Shown in pieces: positions 43,548 through 50,711 of a stretch of DNA of 64,000 nucleotides. The stretch is from positions 310,001 through 374,000 of the forward strand of contig NZ_JAJQQZ010000001.1 in assembly GCF_021729015.1 (NCBI RefSeq). The letters run 5' to 3'. This DNA is from Halobacterium rubrum. Lineage in GTDB: Archaea; Halobacteriota; Halobacteria; Halobacteriales; Halobacteriaceae. How positions within the stretch are numbered: position 1 is the stretch's first letter; every line of letters starts with the position of its first letter. The notes below the pieces were generated by a model, which ran no database searches, was not told the origin of the DNA, and worked only from the letters and a program-made list of their open reading frames with translations. Made by a program: the position numbers and the translations under genes.

Positions 43548-43976
43548 ATGAGCGAGGACTGCATCTTCTGCCAGATCGTCGACGGCGAGATTCCCGGCCG
43601 CATCGTCTACGAGGACGACGACGCGGTGGCGTTCCTCGACGCGAATCCGATGGCGCCCGGCCACACGCTCGTCGTCCCCCGGACCCACCACGAGACTCTC
43701 GGCGACCTGCCCGCCGACGAGGGCGAGGCCGTGTTCGCGGCGCTCCACCGGCTCGCACCCGTCGTCGAGGCCGCCGTCGACGCAGACGCCAGCACCGTCG
43801 CGTTCAACAACGGCGAGGCGGCCGGCCAGGAGGTACCACACGTCCACGGCCACGTCATCCCGCGGTTCGAGGGCGACGGCGGCGGCCCCATCCACACGGT
43901 CGCCGGCAGCCGCCCCGACCTCTCCGACGAGGACCTCGACGCCATCGCCGACGACATCGCGAGCGCCGCCGAGTGA
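43548..43976 (+). CDS. hit: HIT family nucleotide hydrolase
   Basis: 142 aa histidine-triad protein of the HINT/Fhit superfamily, which cleaves nucleoside phosphoramidates or dinucleoside polyphosphates. N-terminal signature CIFCQIVDGEIPGRIVYEDD with the zinc-type C-x2-C pair; LDANPMAPGHTLVVPRTHHE; and the triad EVPHVHGHVIPRFEGDGGGP at about residues 99-118. Full length and normal. Confidence 0.93.
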   Translation: MSEDCIFCQIVDGEIPGRIVYEDDDAVAFLDANPMAPGHTLVVPRTHHETLGDLPADEGEAVFAALHRLAPVVEAAVDADASTVAFNNGEAAGQEVPHVHGHVIPRFEGDGGGPIHTVAGSRPDLSDEDLDAIADDIASAAE

Positions 43977-44025
43977 CCGACCCGCCGCGGCTGGCCACAC
44001 GCCCCGCCCGGAGCGCTGACGCGCC

Positions 44026-45705
44026 GTGACCGCGACCGCCGTCTTCGCGGCGTACACCGCGGCGTTCGCGCTGACGGCAGTCGCGTGTTTCGCGAGTCTG
44101 CGGCGGACCGGTCGCGTCGAGGACGCCGACACGCGCCGCGGGCTCGCCGCGCTGCTCGCGACCAGCGGCCTCTGGGCGGCCGCCGCCGTCGGCTACCTGC
44201 TCGCGCCGACCGACGACGCCGCGAACGCGTTCCACATCCTCGGGCTCGTCGCGGGATTCAGCACACCGGGGGCGTGGCTGTACTTCTGTTCGGCGTACAC
44301 CGGCCGTCGCCTGCACCGCGACCCCCGGTACCGGCGGGCCGCCGTCGCGGTGTTCGCCGTCGTCGTCGCGGTGAAAGTCACGAATCCGCTGCACCACGCG
44401 TACTTCACCACGACGGCAGCGTCGACGCCGTTCCCGCACGCCGCCGTCCAGAGCGCCGCGCTGCACTGGCTGGTCGCCGGGTTCGCGTACGCGCTGTCCG
44501 CTGTCGGCTACTTCATGCTGCTCGAACTGTTCGACCAGACGAGCCTCGACACCCGGCCGCTCGTCGGGCTCGCGTCGCTCACCGCGCTGCCCGTCGCGCT
44601 CACGGTCGCCGGATCCCGAGTGCCGTGGCTCGTCGACATGTCCTACGAGCCGCTGGGCGTCGCGGCGTTCGCCGTCGGCTCCCTGTTCCTGTTCACGGGG
44701 ACGTTCGAGACCGTCCGCGTCACCAGCCAGCTCGACGACCCCGTGGTGTTCGTCGATGCCGACGACCGCATCCGGGACTACAACGACGAGGCGGGTGGAC
44801 TGTTCCCGGCGCTCGAGGGCGCCACCGGCCGCCCGGTCGCCGACGTCCTGCCGGACGTCGTGGGCGTCGTCGAGGCCGACGACGCCGTCATCGACCGCGA
44901 GGTCGACGGCGAGACGCGGTCGCTGCTGGTGGCCGCCAACCAGTTCGCGGTCGGCCGCAACCGGGTCGGCCAGCTGTTGCTGTTCTCGGACGTCACCGAG
45001 AGCGAGCGCCACCGCCGCGAACTGGAACGCCAGAACGAGCGCCTCGAACAGTTCGCGAGCGTCGTCAGCCACGACATCCGCAACCCCCTGAACGTCGCGC
45101 AGGGCCGGCTCGACCTCGCCCGCGAGGCCCGGGACGACGAGAACCTCGAGACGGTCGCCGACGCGCTCGACCGCATGGAGTCGCTGGTCGCGGACCTGCT
45201 GGCGCTCGCCCGGCAGGGCGAAGCCATCGGCGACACCGAACCCTGCAGCCTCCGGGACGTCGCCGAGGAGGCCTGGGCGGGCGTCGGCACCGGTGACGCC
45301 ACCCTCGACGTGGCCGGCGACAGGACGCTGGCTGCCGACCGCACCCGGCTCGTGCAGCTGTTCGAGAACCTCTTCCGGAATGCCGTGGAGCACGGCTCCA
45401 CGAACCCTGACTCGCAGGCCCGTCAGGACGCTGTCGAACACGGCGGCTCCAGTGTGACTGTCTCGGTCGCCCCCACCGACGACGGCTTCGCCGTTGGCGA
45501 CGACGGCCCCGGTATTCCCGTCGACCAGCGCGCCCGCATCCTCGAACCGGGCGTGACGACCACCGAGGGCGGCACGGGGTTCGGGCTCGCCATCGTCGCG
45601 AGCATCGCCAGCGCACACGGCTGGACGGTGACGGTCGGCGAGAGCGAGGCCGGCGGTGCACGCTTCGAGTTCGCGGGCGTCGAAACGCTGGCTCAGAACG
45701 ACTAA
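44026..45705 (+). CDS. 7TM sensor histidine kinase
   Basis: 559 aa from GTG 44026. Residues about 1-220 form seven helices of the histidine-kinase N-terminal 7TM type, with the motif WLYFCSAYTGRRLHRDPRYR. A PAS-like domain (DDPVVFVDADDRIRDYNDEA) follows. HisKA has the phosphorylated His349 in VVSHDIRNPLNVAQGRLDLA. The ATPase domain is complete: N box LFENLFRNAVEHG, G1 GDDGPGIP, G2 GGTGFGLAIVASIA. It is a paralogue of the kinase at 57862-59535, sharing the WLYFCSAYTGR motif. No response regulator lies next to it. Confidence 0.9.
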   Translation: MTATAVFAAYTAAFALTAVACFASLRRTGRVEDADTRRGLAALLATSGLWAAAAVGYLLAPTDDAANAFHILGLVAGFSTPGAWLYFCSAYTGRRLHRDPRYRRAAVAVFAVVVAVKVTNPLHHAYFTTTAASTPFPHAAVQSAALHWLVAGFAYALSAVGYFMLLELFDQTSLDTRPLVGLASLTALPVALTVAGSRVPWLVDMSYEPLGVAAFAVGSLFLFTGTFETVRVTSQLDDPVVFVDADDRIRDYNDEAGGLFPALEGATGRPVADVLPDVVGVVEADDAVIDREVDGETRSLLVAANQFAVGRNRVGQLLLFSDVTESERHRRELERQNERLEQFASVVSHDIRNPLNVAQGRLDLAREARDDENLETVADALDRMESLVADLLALARQGEAIGDTEPCSLRDVAEEAWAGVGTGDATLDVAGDRTLAADRTRLVQLFENLFRNAVEHGSTNPDSQARQDAVEHGGSSVTVSVAPTDDGFAVGDDGPGIPVDQRARILEPGVTTTEGGTGFGLAIVASIASAHGWTVTVGESEAGGARFEFAGVETLAQND

Positions 45706-45706
45706 A

Positions 45707-45714
45707 TTTTAGTA
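45707..45714 (+). promoter_or_regulatory. TATA box of the ParA-like gene
   Basis: TTTTAGTA centred 27 bases before ATG 45737, in a strikingly A/T-rich 30-base stretch. It favours ATG 45737 over the out-of-frame ATG 45732. Confidence 0.6.
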
Positions 45715-45736
45715 CGATAAAAAGCGAATCTATGGC

Positions 45737-46480
45737 ATGGAGACGACAACGACCGCCGCACTCGTCGGCGTCGCCGGCGGCGCCGGCGCCACCCGTCTCG
45801 CCACCGAGACTGCCGCCGTGCTCGCGCGGGACGGCGCCAGCGTCGGCGTCCTCGACGCCGCACTCGCTACGCAGGGACTCTCACAGCACGTGGCCGGGCG
45901 CATCGACCCCGACGCCGCCGCAGTCCTCGCCGGTGACGCCGACCCCGCCGACGCCCGCCACGACCTCGCCCCGGACGCCCCCGGCGACGTGGCCGCGTAT
46001 CCGGCGTTCGCGCCGTTCACGCGCGTCGCCGAGGCGAAGACTACGGAGGCCGCCCAGCGGTTCGAGGCTGTCCTCGACGACCTCGCAGCGACCCACCACT
46101 ACGTGCTCGTGGACACGCCGCCGGTTGCCGCCAACCAGTCCGTCGCCGCCGTCACCGCCAGCGACGCCGTCGCTGCCGTGGTGCCACCCGGTAACCGCGG
46201 CGCCGACAGCCTCCAGCGCGTCCGCGGCCGCCTCGCCGACGTCGGCGCCGACTGCGACCACGTCGTCGCCAACCGGACCCAGACAGCACCGCCGGACGCG
46301 GGCCTCGCTGTCCCCGAACACGACGAGACGGGGATTCCCGACGCGCCCGTCGCGCTCGACGGCACCGACGCCTTCACCGAGTCGGTCGTGGCGCTCGCCG
46401 AGACGCTGTTCGAGACGACCGTCGACGTCGACTTCGAGGACGACTCCGTGCTCGACGCCGCCCGCGAGAAGCTAGCCTGA
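45737..46480 (+). CDS. ParA/MinD-superfamily protein with lysine-less P-loop
   Basis: 247 aa. The fold is that of ParA/MinD ATPases: the P-loop position is GVAGGAGATRLATETAAVLA (residues 11-30), where canonical members have KGGxGKT; neither the signature lysine nor the P-loop lysine is present. Other pieces remain: VGVLDAALATQGLSQHVAGR and HHYVLVDTPPVAANQSVAAV (the DTPP strand), and AAVVPPGNRGADSLQRVRGR. ATP use may be lost or altered; haloarchaea have similar GGAGxTR proteins. Its 3' end overlaps that of the convergent gene by nine bases. Function unknown. Confidence 0.75.
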   Translation: METTTTAALVGVAGGAGATRLATETAAVLARDGASVGVLDAALATQGLSQHVAGRIDPDAAAVLAGDADPADARHDLAPDAPGDVAAYPAFAPFTRVAEAKTTEAAQRFEAVLDDLAATHHYVLVDTPPVAANQSVAAVTASDAVAAVVPPGNRGADSLQRVRGRLADVGADCDHVVANRTQTAPPDAGLAVPEHDETGIPDAPVALDGTDAFTESVVALAETLFETTVDVDFEDDSVLDAAREKLA

Positions 46481-46978
46481 CTCGGGGAGCGTCGCGTCCA
46501 GCGCGTCCCGCTTCGCGACCATCGCGTCCTCGCCGGGAGACAGCGTACTCTCCACCGCCTCGGCCGCCCCCGACAGCCGGTCGTGGGTGGCGACGTACGC
46601 CGCGAGCGCGAACTCGCGCTCGCTGGCGTCAGTCAGCGCGAGCGCGTCTGCCCGCGACAGCTCGGCGTCCAGCCAGTCCTCGAGCACGTCGCGCTGCAGC
46701 GGCGAGAACGGCGTCAGTCCCTCGAACCCCAGCCGGTGGAGGCACTTCGCCGTCGTCGTCGGTGCGAGGCCCACCTCGTTGGCCGCGTCGCCGACGCTCC
46801 CGCCGGCCGCGTACGCCTCAGCGAGGTCGGCGGCCGCCTCCGCCCCACAGGGCAGGTCGTCGGCGTACTCCGCCAGCCGCTCGGCCAGCGACGCCGCCGT
46901 GCGGTCGACACTCGCCACGCCGCGCTCGCGCTGGCTGGTCGTCACCGCCACCCCCTCCGCGATGTCCGACAGTCCCAT
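46472..46978 (-). CDS. HTH-containing small protein divergent from tfb
   Basis: 168 aa from ATG 46978, giving MGLSDIAEGVAVTTSQRERG; a longer upstream frame exists but would run through the promoter. SLAERLAEYADDLPCGAEAA is followed by a helix-turn-helix-like segment GSVGDAANEVGLAPTTTAKC LHRLGFEG and an acidic C-terminal helical part (LSRADALALTDASEREFALA). It matches a haloarchaeal family known only as a DUF. Divergent from tfb and sharing a central palindrome with it, so it may be an autoregulator. That is inference. Confidence 0.72.
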   Translation of the reverse strand: MGLSDIAEGVAVTTSQRERGVASVDRTAASLAERLAEYADDLPCGAEAAADLAEAYAAGGSVGDAANEVGLAPTTTAKCLHRLGFEGLTPFSPLQRDVLEDWLDAELSRADALALTDASEREFALAAYVATHDRLSGAAEAVESTLSPGEDAMVAKRDALDATLPESG

Positions 46979-47001
46979 ACCCGGCTCTTCCGCCCCACAG
47001 A

Positions 47002-47009
47002 ACTTAAAA
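47002..47009 (-). promoter_or_regulatory. TATA box of the HTH gene
   Basis: On the minus strand TTTTAAGT, about 27 bases before ATG 46978. Confidence 0.6.
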
Positions 47010-47050
47010 TTAGACGAAACAGACGCGAACTGAACGCCGCCGGTACGCCG

Positions 47051-47083
47051 GAACCTACCGGTTACCGGTAGGTTCAGGAACCT
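47051..47083. promoter_or_regulatory. perfect 25-base palindrome with overlapping third half-site, between tfb and the HTH gene
   Basis: Bases 47051-47062 (GAACCTACCGGT) are the exact reverse complement of 47064-47075, with one base (47063) between. A further GAACCT at 47078-47083 pairs with AGGTTC 47070-47075, giving three half-sites. The palindrome centre is 85 bases from one start codon and 89 from the other, almost midway between the two TATA boxes. It is the best operator candidate in the window. Confidence 0.65.
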
Positions 47084-47116
47084 CGAGACGGCCGATTTCC
47101 GGCGATTCGCCCCGCG

Positions 47117-47124
47117 TTTAAATA
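47117..47124 (+). promoter_or_regulatory. TATA box of tfb
   Basis: TTTAAATA, the same strong octamer as for the thermosome gene, about 31 bases before ATG 47152. Transcription should start only a few bases before the ATG. Confidence 0.7.
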
Positions 47125-47151
47125 CTGCTACGGCGCCTACGTTCAGGTACG

Positions 47152-48015
47152 ATGAGTCAGGCACAGTGCTGCCCCGAGTGTCAGGGAACCGTCCGCGAAC
47201 AGGACACCGAACGCGTCTGCGTCGACTGCGGCCTCGTCGTCGACGAGGACCGAATCGACCGGGGCCCCGAGTGGCGGACGTTCGGCGACGACTCCGAACG
47301 CAACCCCGAACGCACCGGCGCGCCGCTCACGCGCTCCCGGCACGACCGCGGGCTCTCCACCGAGATCGGTCGCTCGACCCGGCTGAAGGGCCGCAAGCGC
47401 CGGAAGTTCGCGCGGCTCCGCCGCCAGCACAGGCGCGCCACCATCTCCTCGAAGGCCGAACGCAACCAGGTGTACGGCTTCACCGAGATCCGGCGGCTCG
47501 TCAGCACGCTCGGGCTGCCGCGCAGCGTCCGCGACCAGGCGTGTGCGCTGTTCGACTCCGCGCAGAGCGAGGACCTGCTCCGCGGCCGCACCATCGAGGG
47601 GTTCGCGGCCGCCGGCGTCTACGCCGTCTGCCGCACGAACGGTGTCTCCCGCACGCTCGGCGAGGTCGCGGCGGCCGCGCGCGCCGACGAGAACGAACTC
47701 ACCGCTGCCTACGACGCCATGAACACCGAACTCGGCCTCCCCACCGGCCCCATCGACCCCCGCGATTACCTGCCCCGGTACGCCGACACCCTCGACCTCC
47801 CCAGCGACGTCGAACACCGCGCTCGCGCGTTCGTCGACGACCTCGAAGCGGCCGGCGCGGTCTCCGGTCGCAACCCCAGCGGGGTCGCCGCCGCCTGCCT
47901 CTACACGGCCGCCGCCGACACCGACCACGCCGTCACGCAGGCCGAGGCGGCCGACGTCGCGGACGTGACGCCCGTCACGCTCCGCACCACCCACTACGAG
48001 CTCCGGCAGGACTGA
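47152..48015 (+). CDS. tfb: transcription initiation factor TFB
   Basis: 287 aa, one of the several TFIIB homologues of haloarchaea; recruits RNA polymerase to TBP-bound promoters. N-terminal zinc ribbon CCPECQGTVREQDTERVCVD CGLVVDEDRIDRGPEW. B-finger/linker with RTGAPLTRSRHDRGLSTEIG. Two cyclin-like repeats: residues about 95-185 (STLGLPRSVRDQACALFDSA) and about 190-285 (YADTLDLPSDVEHRARAFVD; NPSGVAAACLYTAA), ending with a recognition helix VTPVTLRTTHYELRQD. Haloarchaea carry up to seven or more TFBs; which one this is cannot be told. Its 3' end overlaps the convergent ATPase gene by 22 bases. Confidence 0.95.
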   Translation: MSQAQCCPECQGTVREQDTERVCVDCGLVVDEDRIDRGPEWRTFGDDSERNPERTGAPLTRSRHDRGLSTEIGRSTRLKGRKRRKFARLRRQHRRATISSKAERNQVYGFTEIRRLVSTLGLPRSVRDQACALFDSAQSEDLLRGRTIEGFAAAGVYAVCRTNGVSRTLGEVAAAARADENELTAAYDAMNTELGLPTGPIDPRDYLPRYADTLDLPSDVEHRARAFVDDLEAAGAVSGRNPSGVAAACLYTAAADTDHAVTQAEAADVADVTPVTLRTTHYELRQD

Positions 48016-48653
48016 ACCAGCGCCCCGAGTTCTGCGAACCGTCCGGCTGCAGTCGACTCCGCCGCGACCGCACGCACCGGCAGCCCCGCCGACAGGGCTC
48101 GTTCGAGGGGCCCGGACTCGGGGACCGCGACTGCGGGCGCGCCGAGCGCGTCGGCCACCCGGTTGCCGCCCGAATCGGCGCGGTTGTACGCGACCGCCGC
48201 CAGCCCGGCGTCGAGTTCGCGGGCGAGCGACCGCACCCGGACGGCGTCGGCGAGCGCGGCGCGGTCGGGCGTCGTGACGACCACGGCGGCGTCCGCCGCG
48301 AGCAGCGGCACGCCGACGTCCGCGCGCAGGCCCGCCGGACAGTCCACGACCACGTCGCCGAACTCGCTGGCGACCGAATCGAGCACGGTCGCGAGCTTCC
48401 GGGGGTCGCCCTCGCGGGCGCCGGCGAGCGTCCGCCCACACGGAAGCACCGAGACGGCGCCGTCCGTCTCGACTGCCTCGACGGGGTCGGCGCGCCCGGC
48501 CAGCACGTCGTGGAGGTCCGGGCCGTGGTCGGCGGGGACGTCCGCCATCCCGAGGTCCGCGTCCACGAGCACGGCACCGAGCTCGGCAGCGAGGTTCACG
48601 GCGACCGTCGTCTTCCCGACGCCGCCCTTCCCGCCGACGACGGCCAGAATCAC
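47994..48653 (-). CDS. MinD/ParA-type ATPase (canonical P-loop)
   Basis: 219 aa from GTG 48653, which overlaps the stop of the upstream gene (GTGA). Complete deviant Walker A: ILAVVGGKGGVGKTTVAVNL (residues 2-21). Walker B-like VLVDADLGMADVPADH, switch DVVVDCPAGLRADVGV, and VVVTTPDRAALADAVRVRSL. It lacks the long amphipathic C-terminal helix of bacterial MinD that binds membranes, though RFAELGALVQSCRSS is short and helical. Last gene of a four-gene block of unknown function. Confidence 0.88.
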   Translation of the reverse strand: MILAVVGGKGGVGKTTVAVNLAAELGAVLVDADLGMADVPADHGPDLHDVLAGRADPVEAVETDGAVSVLPCGRTLAGAREGDPRKLATVLDSVASEFGDVVVDCPAGLRADVGVPLLAADAAVVVTTPDRAALADAVRVRSLARELDAGLAAVAYNRADSGGNRVADALGAPAVAVPESGPLERALSAGLPVRAVAAESTAAGRFAELGALVQSCRSS

Positions 48654-49186
48654 TCCTCGCCCACCCGCTCGCGGAGCACGCTCGCGCGAGCCGCCAGCGC
48701 CGACACGGCCTCCCGGTCGGCCGCCGTCTCCACGTCGGCCGTCGCTCGCGTTGAGACGTCGCCCAGCCAGTCTCGGACCGACTCGGGCAGCCCGGCGTCG
48801 GGCGCCGGCACGGCGTCTCTGGGCGGCCGCGGGTCGCCGAACTCGGCGACGGCCTCGCGGGCGTTCGGCGGCCCGTCGGCGGCGCGCTCGGTCCACGCCA
48901 CCGTCACCGGCGGCTCGCTCGGCTCGCCGGGCGTCGCGTATCCGAGCGGCCGGACCTCCCCCGGTGCGAGCACGCCCTCCCAGCCGCCGTCGTCCCAGCC
49001 CGGCGCCGGTAGTCCGTCCTCCCGCGGCGGCCACACTGGTCCCGCGCACTCGTTCGCGAGCCGAACCCGCCGCGGCTGGGTGCCGCGCTCGTCCGTTCCG
49101 CTTCCCCTCCCACCGCCGTCGTGTTCGACGCGCACCGCCACGAGCGTGACCCCGTTCCGGCGGTGTGTCTCGGTCGCTACGCGCAT
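48650..49186 (-). CDS. uncharacterised protein, partner of the MinD-type ATPase
   Basis: 178 aa. Residues about 1-100 look beta-rich (RRNGVTLVAVRVEHDGGG; RRVRLANECAGPVWPPREDG; WEGVLAPGEVRPLGYATPGE; VTVAWTERAADG), similar in style to a small Ig-like domain. The C-terminal 70 residues are helical and acidic (LPESVRDWLGDVSTRATADV; SALAARASVLRERVGEE). No known family recognised beyond a possible haloarchaeal DUF. Its stop overlaps the ATPase GTG, and it has its own TATA box inside the end of the preceding gene. Confidence 0.72.
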   Translation of the reverse strand: MRVATETHRRNGVTLVAVRVEHDGGGRGSGTDERGTQPRRVRLANECAGPVWPPREDGLPAPGWDDGGWEGVLAPGEVRPLGYATPGEPSEPPVTVAWTERAADGPPNAREAVAEFGDPRPPRDAVPAPDAGLPESVRDWLGDVSTRATADVETAADREAVSALAARASVLRERVGEE

Positions 49187-49210
49187 ACCGTCGGTGGCCT
49201 CCTTCCCGTG

Positions 49211-49217
49211 CTTAAAC
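49211..49217 (-). promoter_or_regulatory. internal TATA box of the ATPase gene block
   Basis: On the minus strand GTTTAAG, 27 bases before ATG 49186. It overlaps the TAA stop (49212-49214) of the upstream coiled-coil gene, so the last two genes can be expressed apart from the first two. Confidence 0.55.
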
Positions 49218-50042
49218 TTCTACCAGCGCCACGGGCGCGTCCAGCGCTGCACTCGCACGGGTCGCGTTCGAGAACAGGCTCGACCCCACCACGAGTGGCG
49301 CGCCCGGCGCAGCGAGTCTGGCGACGGCGGCCCCGGCGACCCAGTTCGGCCCCTCGAAGGCGTCCGGGCCCGTCGGCTCGTCAGCGAACGGCAGCGCGGC
49401 GAGCGCCCGCTGGAACCGCTCACCCCACCGCTCGGCCAGTGCTCGCCGCGCGTCCCGCCGCAGGTTCGCCAGCCGGTCCTCCAGCGACAGCCTGCGCTCC
49501 CGGGCGTCCCGTGCCTCCCGGGCCCGCCGCCTCGCCCGTTCGAGCGCCTCCTGCGCCGCGTGGTGTTCCGTCTCCGCCGCCGCCAGCTCCCGGTTCGCGT
49601 CTGCGAGCGCCTCCTCGGCGGCGGCGGCGTCAGCGTCACCGACGCCCCGGCGCGCCTCGACGCGACCGCTCACGCGCGCCACTCGCTCGCGGAGCCGCTC
49701 GACGTCTTCGGCCGTCTCGGCGACTCGTTCGCGGGCGCCGGCGAGGTCGACCGACGCCACCGAGACCTCGGCGAGCTCGGCTTCGACGGCCCGCAGGTCG
49801 CCGTCGTACTCGGTCCTCGCGCCCCGGCTCCGCGCCGCGGCTGCCAGCGCCGCCCGAACCGGCACGCTGACCTCCCTGTCCAGGACGCCGACGTGCTCGT
49901 GGACCGCGGTGGGGCGCTGACTGCACACTCGGTCGTCGTCGGGGTCGCGGACCGCAGCGGCCACCTCGCTGGCGGTCACGTCCACCGACCGCAGGTCGAC
50001 CGTCCGGCCCCGCCGCTGGACGCCGCCGAGCGCGACCTTCAC
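49212..50042 (-). CDS. coiled-coil protein of the ATPase gene block
   Basis: 276 aa. N-terminal about 70 residues are globular (KVALGGVQRRGRTVDLRSVD; VTASEVAAAVRDPDDDRVCS). Residues about 80-215 are a continuous charged coiled coil (VDLAGARERVAETAEDVERL; LADANRELAAAETEHHAAQE; LERARRRAREARDARERRLS). The last 60 residues form a second globular part (NWVAGAAVARLAAPGAPLVV). The layout recalls structural or chromosome-associated coiled-coil partners of ParA/MinD ATPases, but no SMC-type ATPase motif is present. It overlaps the preceding gene by four bases (ATGA). Confidence 0.72.
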   Translation of the reverse strand: MKVALGGVQRRGRTVDLRSVDVTASEVAAAVRDPDDDRVCSQRPTAVHEHVGVLDREVSVPVRAALAAAARSRGARTEYDGDLRAVEAELAEVSVASVDLAGARERVAETAEDVERLRERVARVSGRVEARRGVGDADAAAAEEALADANRELAAAETEHHAAQEALERARRRAREARDARERRLSLEDRLANLRRDARRALAERWGERFQRALAALPFADEPTGPDAFEGPNWVAGAAVARLAAPGAPLVVGSSLFSNATRASAALDAPVALVEV

Positions 50043-50395
50043 AGCTCGCTGTCCCGCAGCGACTCGGGGTCCGGATGCTCCTCGCTGCCCGCCGCGAACT
50101 TCGCGTACGGCGTGCTCGCCGCGTCCCGGGCCTCGTAGGCCTCGGCGGCCGACCGCACGCGCTCGGGGGCGTCGGCGAACTCGTTGAACGCCGCCGTGCG
50201 CTCGACCTGCACGTCGTCGCCGTGTTTCTCCCGCAGCCGAAGCGCCTGGAACGCGCCGAACTCCGTCTCCCGCAGCAACGCGGCGCGCCCGAACCGCCGG
50301 ACGACGCAGTCCTCGTGGGCGTCACAGACGTTCCGCAGGGTCTGGCGAGCCGCTCGCGCGTACGTCACCACGAGTAGCACTACCCGAGCTTCCAC
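50039..50395 (-). CDS. uncharacterised protein, first gene of the ATPase block
   Basis: 118 aa: VVLLVVTYARAARQTLRNVC, EDCVVRRFGRAALLRETEFG, FQALRLREKHGDDVQVERTA, then a helical acidic tail. Small alpha/beta protein without a known motif. An A/T-rich TATA-like TAACTAATTTTT (minus strand, 50404-50415) is only 9-20 bases before ATG 50395, so transcription may begin inside and a GTG at 50380 or 50371 may be the true start. The start is therefore uncertain by up to eight codons. Confidence 0.68.
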   Translation of the reverse strand: MEARVVLLVVTYARAARQTLRNVCDAHEDCVVRRFGRAALLRETEFGAFQALRLREKHGDDVQVERTAAFNEFADAPERVRSAAEAYEARDAASTPYAKFAAGSEEHPDPESLRDSEL

Positions 50396-50403
50396 ACAGC
50401 GAC

Positions 50404-50415
50404 AAAAATTAGTTA
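50404..50415 (-). promoter_or_regulatory. A/T-rich promoter candidate of the ATPase gene block
   Basis: TAACTAATTTTT on the minus strand, the only A/T-rich stretch between the block and the 93-aa gene upstream. Spacing fits a start near 50380-50388 better than ATG 50395. Confidence 0.4.
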
Positions 50416-50429
50416 CGGAACAAGTGCAA

Positions 50430-50711
50430 TCAAGTCGCGTCGAGGACGTCGAAATCGGGGACGGCTCCGTCCACTCGCGCCGCGACCCGGTCTCTCGCAG
50501 TCTCGGCGTCCGGCGCCACGACCACCACGCCCTCCACGGCTGGATCGCCGGTCGCCCGGTACGCGGACAGGCCGTCCTCGCCCTCGAACTCCGTCGCGTA
50601 CGTCCGCAACACGCCCAGCACGCGGTCCTCGACGTCCTCGAGGCTCGCCTCGCCGTCCTCGAAGTCCGCCAGCGCGTCCTCGACGTTCCGGAGCGCAGAG
50701 ATTCGGTCCAT
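50430..50711 (-). CDS. small acidic protein coupled to mcm
   Basis: 93 aa: MDRISALRNVEDALADFEDG, EASLEDVEDRVLGVLRTYAT, then a beta-rich end VEGVVVVAPDAETARDRVAA. Its ATG overlaps the mcm stop by one base (TGATG), so it is translated from the same message. It resembles no characterised replication factor; the N-terminal half could be an MCM-interaction helix pair, but this is only inference from coupling. Confidence 0.75.
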   Translation of the reverse strand: MDRISALRNVEDALADFEDGEASLEDVEDRVLGVLRTYATEFEGEDGLSAYRATGDPAVEGVVVVAPDAETARDRVAARVDGAVPDFDVLDAT

